From contig NZ_JAERRH010000003.1 in assembly GCF_016741855.1 (NCBI RefSeq), forward strand, positions 744,001 to 808,000: a stretch of DNA of 64,000 nucleotides. Direction: 5' to 3'. The notes under the pieces were generated by a model, which was not told where the DNA came from, ran no database searches, and saw only the letters and a list, made by a program, of their open reading frames with translations. Of this stretch, positions 61,480 through 64,000 are shown piece after piece. The translations under genes and the position numbers were made by a program. How positions within the stretch are numbered: position 1 is the stretch's first letter; each line of letters starts with the position of its first letter. The stretch comes from Streptomyces musisoli (GTDB lineage: Bacteria; Actinomycetota; Actinomycetes; Streptomycetales; Streptomycetaceae).

Positions 61480-62343
61480 ATGAGCACCTTGAAGGACAGG
61501 ATCGGCCGCTACGGCGTCTGGAGCGTCGCCCTGCGTTCCGAGGACTCCTCCCGGCGTGGAGAACTGGCGGAGGCGGCGGCCGAGTTGCAGGAACTCGGGT
61601 TCGGAGCCGCGTGGCTGGGCGGCAGCAGCGCGGCCCGGCACGCCGCTCCGCTGCTGGAGGCCACCAGCACGCTCGTCGTCGGCACCAGCATCCAGAGCAT
61701 CTGGCAGTACGACGCCGAGGAGAGCGCGGCGGCCTTCGCCGAGGTCGAGGCGGCCCACCCCGGCCGCTTCCTGCTGGGCCTCGGCGTGAGCCACGCCAAG
61801 CTCGCCGACCAGTACCGCCGCCCGTACTCGGCGCTGGTCCGCTACCTCGACGCCCTGGACGCGGCGGGCGTACCGGCCGACCGCCGTGTGCTGGCCGCCC
61901 TCGGCCCGAGGCTCCTGGAGCTGTCCCGGGATCGGGCGGCGGGCGCGGTGCCGTACCTGGTCACCCCGGAACACACCGCCCAGGCCCGCGGAGTCCTCGG
62001 CGAAGGCCCGCTGCTCGCACCGGAGTTGAAGGTCGTCCTGGAGCCGGACCCGTCCCGTGCCCGCGCCCTCGCCCGCGGGGCCCTGGCGATGTACCTCGCC
62101 CTGCCGAACTACACCAACAACTTCCTGCGCCTCGGCTTCACCGAGGAGGATCTCACCGGCGGCGGCAGCGACCGGCTGGTCGACGCGGTCTTCGCCTGGG
62201 GCGACGAGAACCGGATCCGCGAGCGCATCGACACCTTCCGGGCCGCGGGAGCGGACCACCTGGCCCTCCAGCCGATCACCGACGGCCCTCGGGACGCCCT
62301 CCCGCGGCAGGAATGGCGCAGACTCGCCGCCTGCCTGGCATGA
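61480..62343 (+). CDS. F420-type luciferase-like (LLM) oxidoreductase
   Basis: A 287-residue TIM-barrel oxidoreductase. YGVWSVALRSED opens the fold, followed by ELGFGAAWLGGSS and the HPGRFLLGLGVSHAKLADQ stretch. The C-terminal ADHLALQPI is typical of actinobacterial F420-dependent LLM proteins. The ATG follows GGAGGG. It stands 83 bases after the UPF0303 gene and may share its transcript. Substrate unknown. Confidence 0.85.
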   Translation: MSTLKDRIGRYGVWSVALRSEDSSRRGELAEAAAELQELGFGAAWLGGSSAARHAAPLLEATSTLVVGTSIQSIWQYDAEESAAAFAEVEAAHPGRFLLGLGVSHAKLADQYRRPYSALVRYLDALDAAGVPADRRVLAALGPRLLELSRDRAAGAVPYLVTPEHTAQARGVLGEGPLLAPELKVVLEPDPSRARALARGALAMYLALPNYTNNFLRLGFTEEDLTGGGSDRLVDAVFAWGDENRIRERIDTFRAAGADHLALQPITDGPRDALPRQEWRRLAACLA

Positions 62344-62349
62344 CCTGTC

Positions 62350-62575
62350 CGAGCCCGGGGGGGTTCGGGGAACTACGCGACCGGGCCGTGGGAACCGCAC
62401 GACCGGGCGCGGGGAACTGCGTGACCGCGCACGGGATCTGCACCACCGGGCGCGGGGAACCACACGACCGCACACGGGGAACCGCATGACGGCGCACGGG
62501 GAATCATGCAACCGGGCGCGGGATCTGCACCACCGGGCGCGGGGAACCGCACGGCCGGCCACAACGCGGTCGCGG
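62350..62575. repeat. Degenerate short repeats after the LLM gene
   Basis: A run of about ten units related to CGGGGAACCGCACGACCGGGC (17-18 base steps), alternating with CGGGATCTGCACCACCGGGC. It lies between the LLM gene and a convergent FAH gene. Individual elements recall the CGCGCAGTTCCCCGCGCC blocks elsewhere in the window. No gene was seen in 62344-62619. Confidence 0.75.
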
Positions 62576-62619
62576 CCGAAGATCAACGCCGCAGTTCCCC
62601 GGCGCTCCCGGCGGAGCGC

Positions 62620-63477
62620 CTACGCGTCCTTGAGCTGCTGCCGCTGCCGTCCGAGCCCCTCGATCTCCAGCTCGACCACGTCACCGGCCCGCAGGTACGG
62701 CTTGGGCTCGGGCTGTCCCATCGCCACCCCCGCCGGCGTCCCCGTGTTGATGACGTCCCCGGGGTGCAGCGTCATGAACCGGCTGAGGTACCGCACGACC
62801 TCACCCACGGGGAAGATCTGCTCGGCCGTCGTACCGTCCTGCTTCAGCTCCCCGTTCACCCACAGCCTCAGCGCAAGGGCCTGCGGGTCGGCCACCTCGT
62901 CGGCCGTCACCAGCCACGGGCCGAGCGGATTGAACGTCTCGCAGTTCTTGCCCTTGTCCCAGGTCCCGCCGCGCTCGATCTGGAACTCCCGCTCGGAGAC
63001 GTCGTGCGCCACCGCGTACCCGGCGACGTGCGCGAGCCCCTCCTCGGCCGACTCCAGGTAGCGGGCCGTACGGCCGATGACGACCGCGAGTTCGACCTCC
63101 CAGTCGGTCTTCACCGAGCCGCGCGGCACCAGCACCGTGTCGTGCGGCCCGACGACGGTGTCCGGCGCCTTGAGGAAGACGACCGGCTCGGTGGGCGGCT
63201 CGACGCCGGTCTCGCGGGCGTGGTCGTGGTAGTTGAGCCCGATGCACACGACCTTCCCGATCCGGCCGAGCGGGGGTCCGACGCGCAGTCCGGCCGCGTC
63301 CAGTACGGGCAGCTCACCGGCCTCGGCCGCCGCCCGCACCCGGCCGAGCGCGGCGCCGTCGGCGAGGAGCGCACCGTCGATGTCGTCCACGAGGCCCGAC
63401 AGGTCCCGCAGGGTCCCGTCGGCGTCGAGCAGTGCGGGGCGCTCCGCACCCGCCGTACCGACTCGCAGCAGCTTCAT
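62620..63477 (-). CDS. Fumarylacetoacetate hydrolase-family protein
   Basis: A 285-residue FAH-fold enzyme. Motifs: VVCIGLNYHDHARETG, PVVFLKAPDTVVGPHD, DWEVELAVVIGR (metal-binding Glu and Asp) and GDVINTGTPAGVAMGQ. It acts as a hydrolase, isomerase or decarboxylase on a beta-diketo-type acid, with Mg or Mn. The start is the ATG giving MKLLRVGTAG. It stands alone on the minus strand; its substrate is not predictable. Confidence 0.9.
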   Translation of the reverse strand: MKLLRVGTAGAERPALLDADGTLRDLSGLVDDIDGALLADGAALGRVRAAAEAGELPVLDAAGLRVGPPLGRIGKVVCIGLNYHDHARETGVEPPTEPVVFLKAPDTVVGPHDTVLVPRGSVKTDWEVELAVVIGRTARYLESAEEGLAHVAGYAVAHDVSEREFQIERGGTWDKGKNCETFNPLGPWLVTADEVADPQALALRLWVNGELKQDGTTAEQIFPVGEVVRYLSRFMTLHPGDVINTGTPAGVAMGQPEPKPYLRAGDVVELEIEGLGRQRQQLKDA

Positions 63478-63600
63478 GGTCACCGTCTCCCTCGATCGCG
63501 GGGCGCCCGCCGATGTGTGCGGCCATCGGAGGACTGGCTGATCCTCCAAGTCCGGCGTCCACTCCGCAAGACCCTGTTCACGTACTGGACCGTAGCCATG

Positions 63601-63765
63601 ACCGCTCAGCGGCACGGCGCGCCCTGCTCAGCGGTACGGCAGGGCGCGTTCGGCGGTACGCAGGGCCTGCTCAGCGGTACCAGGGCGCGTCCAGCGGTAC
63701 GGCAAGGGCCTGCTCAGCGGTACCAGGGCGCGTCCAGCGGTACGAGAGGGCCTGCTCAGCGGTAC
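63601..63765. repeat. 43-bp tandem repeat, four copies, including a gene end
   Basis: TGCTCAGCGGTAC begins at 63625, 63668, 63711 and 63753 (steps 43, 43, 42). The last copy is the 3' end and stop of the YidC-like gene on the minus strand. The others repeat those final codons and stop in its downstream region. Confidence 0.88.
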
Positions 63766-64000
63766 AGCACGGCCTGTTCCGCCGCGCTCCAGGCCGTACT
63801 GGTGACGATGTACAGCGCGGCGGCCAGCGGGACGACCGCCACCGTGACGAGGGTGAAGAAGGACAGGAACGGGGTGACCCGGGTGATCGCGGCGAGGCCG
63901 GGCACCTGGGCACCCGCGGCGAGCGGGGCGGCCTGCCGGGCCGTCGTCCGCCGGGCGCGCCGGTAGTTGACGGTGGCGACGGCCGCGACGAGGGCGAACA
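63756..64000 (-). CDS. YidC/Oxa1-family membrane insertase, partial
   Basis: The 3' 81 codons of a gene that continues beyond the window. The visible part reads FALVAAVATVNYRRARRT ... FLSFFTLVTVAVVPLAAALY ... AEQAVLYR. This is two hydrophobic stretches around a basic loop, as at the end of the YidC/Oxa1 insertase core. It would help insert membrane proteins. The conserved N-terminal motifs lie outside the window, so confidence in the family is moderate. Its final codons are copied in the repeat array downstream. Confidence 0.6.
   Translation of the reverse strand, partial: FALVAAVATVNYRRARRTTARQAAPLAAGAQVPGLAAITRVTPFLSFFTLVTVAVVPLAAALYIVTSTAWSAAEQAVLYR

Overview
The window is chromosomal DNA of a Streptomyces. 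Coding third positions are overwhelmingly G or C. GTG and TTG starts are common. The left end carries the developmental pair adpA and ornA followed by tRNA-His, and adpA has an in-frame TTA (bldA) codon. No replicon, prophage, integrase, transposase, CRISPR array or polyketide/NRPS cluster was seen.

Layout. 1-3.1 kb: small membrane protein, adpA, ornA, tRNA-His. 3.0-5.2 kb: divergent MFS exporter and TetR repressor. 5.3-11.8 kb: a cellobiose-type uptake operon (binding lipoprotein, two permeases, GH1 beta-glucosidase) with a LacI/CebR-type repressor and CebR-like operators. 12.2-13.2 kb: debris of a second cebR/beta-glucosidase locus that still has a perfect operator. 13.3-21.3 kb: CBM2-GH18 chitinase, two-component system, small secreted proteins, spermidine-synthase-like protein, NsdA-like XRE/TPR regulator. 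21.7-27.6 kb: histidine phosphatase, PAP2 membrane protein, and a three-gene operon of an Fe-S RecB/Cas4-type nuclease, an unknown protein and an SF1B helicase. That operon resembles a split Dna2 and starts at a match to the actinobacterial DNA-damage (PafBC/RecA-NDp) promoter. 28.1-32.6 kb: luciferase-like monooxygenase, a PAS-GGDEF-EAL protein (cdgA type) with a BldD-box match, and an M6 metalloprotease.

33-49 kb: a segment bounded by two inverted copies of a tRNA-Lys(CTT) unit about 235 bp long, with a third tRNA-Lys(CTT) inside. It holds an ectoine-like (ehuBCDA) uptake and catabolic cluster with an IclR regulator, an acyl-CoA synthetase, an AA10 LPMO with a DasR-like site, a band-7 protein and an NlpC/P60-type hydrolase. 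49.3-55.3 kb: FadR-type regulator, class F-like sortase with a neighbouring secreted protein, NagD-like phosphatase, and a phosphonatase-like HAD / FAD oxidoreductase pair with a GntR regulator. 55.4-64 kb: an LAXTG surface protein, small secreted proteins, a ROK repressor divergent from a Gfo/Idh/MocA dehydrogenase across a palindrome, an F420/LLM-type protein, an FAH-family hydrolase and the 3' part of a YidC/Oxa1 gene.

Themes. (i) Polymer degradation: cellobiose transport, chitinase and LPMO under CebR- and DasR-like sites. (ii) Developmental and c-di-GMP control: adpA, ornA and cdgA lie within 31 kb; orn enzymes clear pGpG, the product of EAL phosphodiesterases. (iii) Short direct tandem duplications of gene 3' ends that copy the stop codon occur at least four times, beside several other minisatellite-like arrays.
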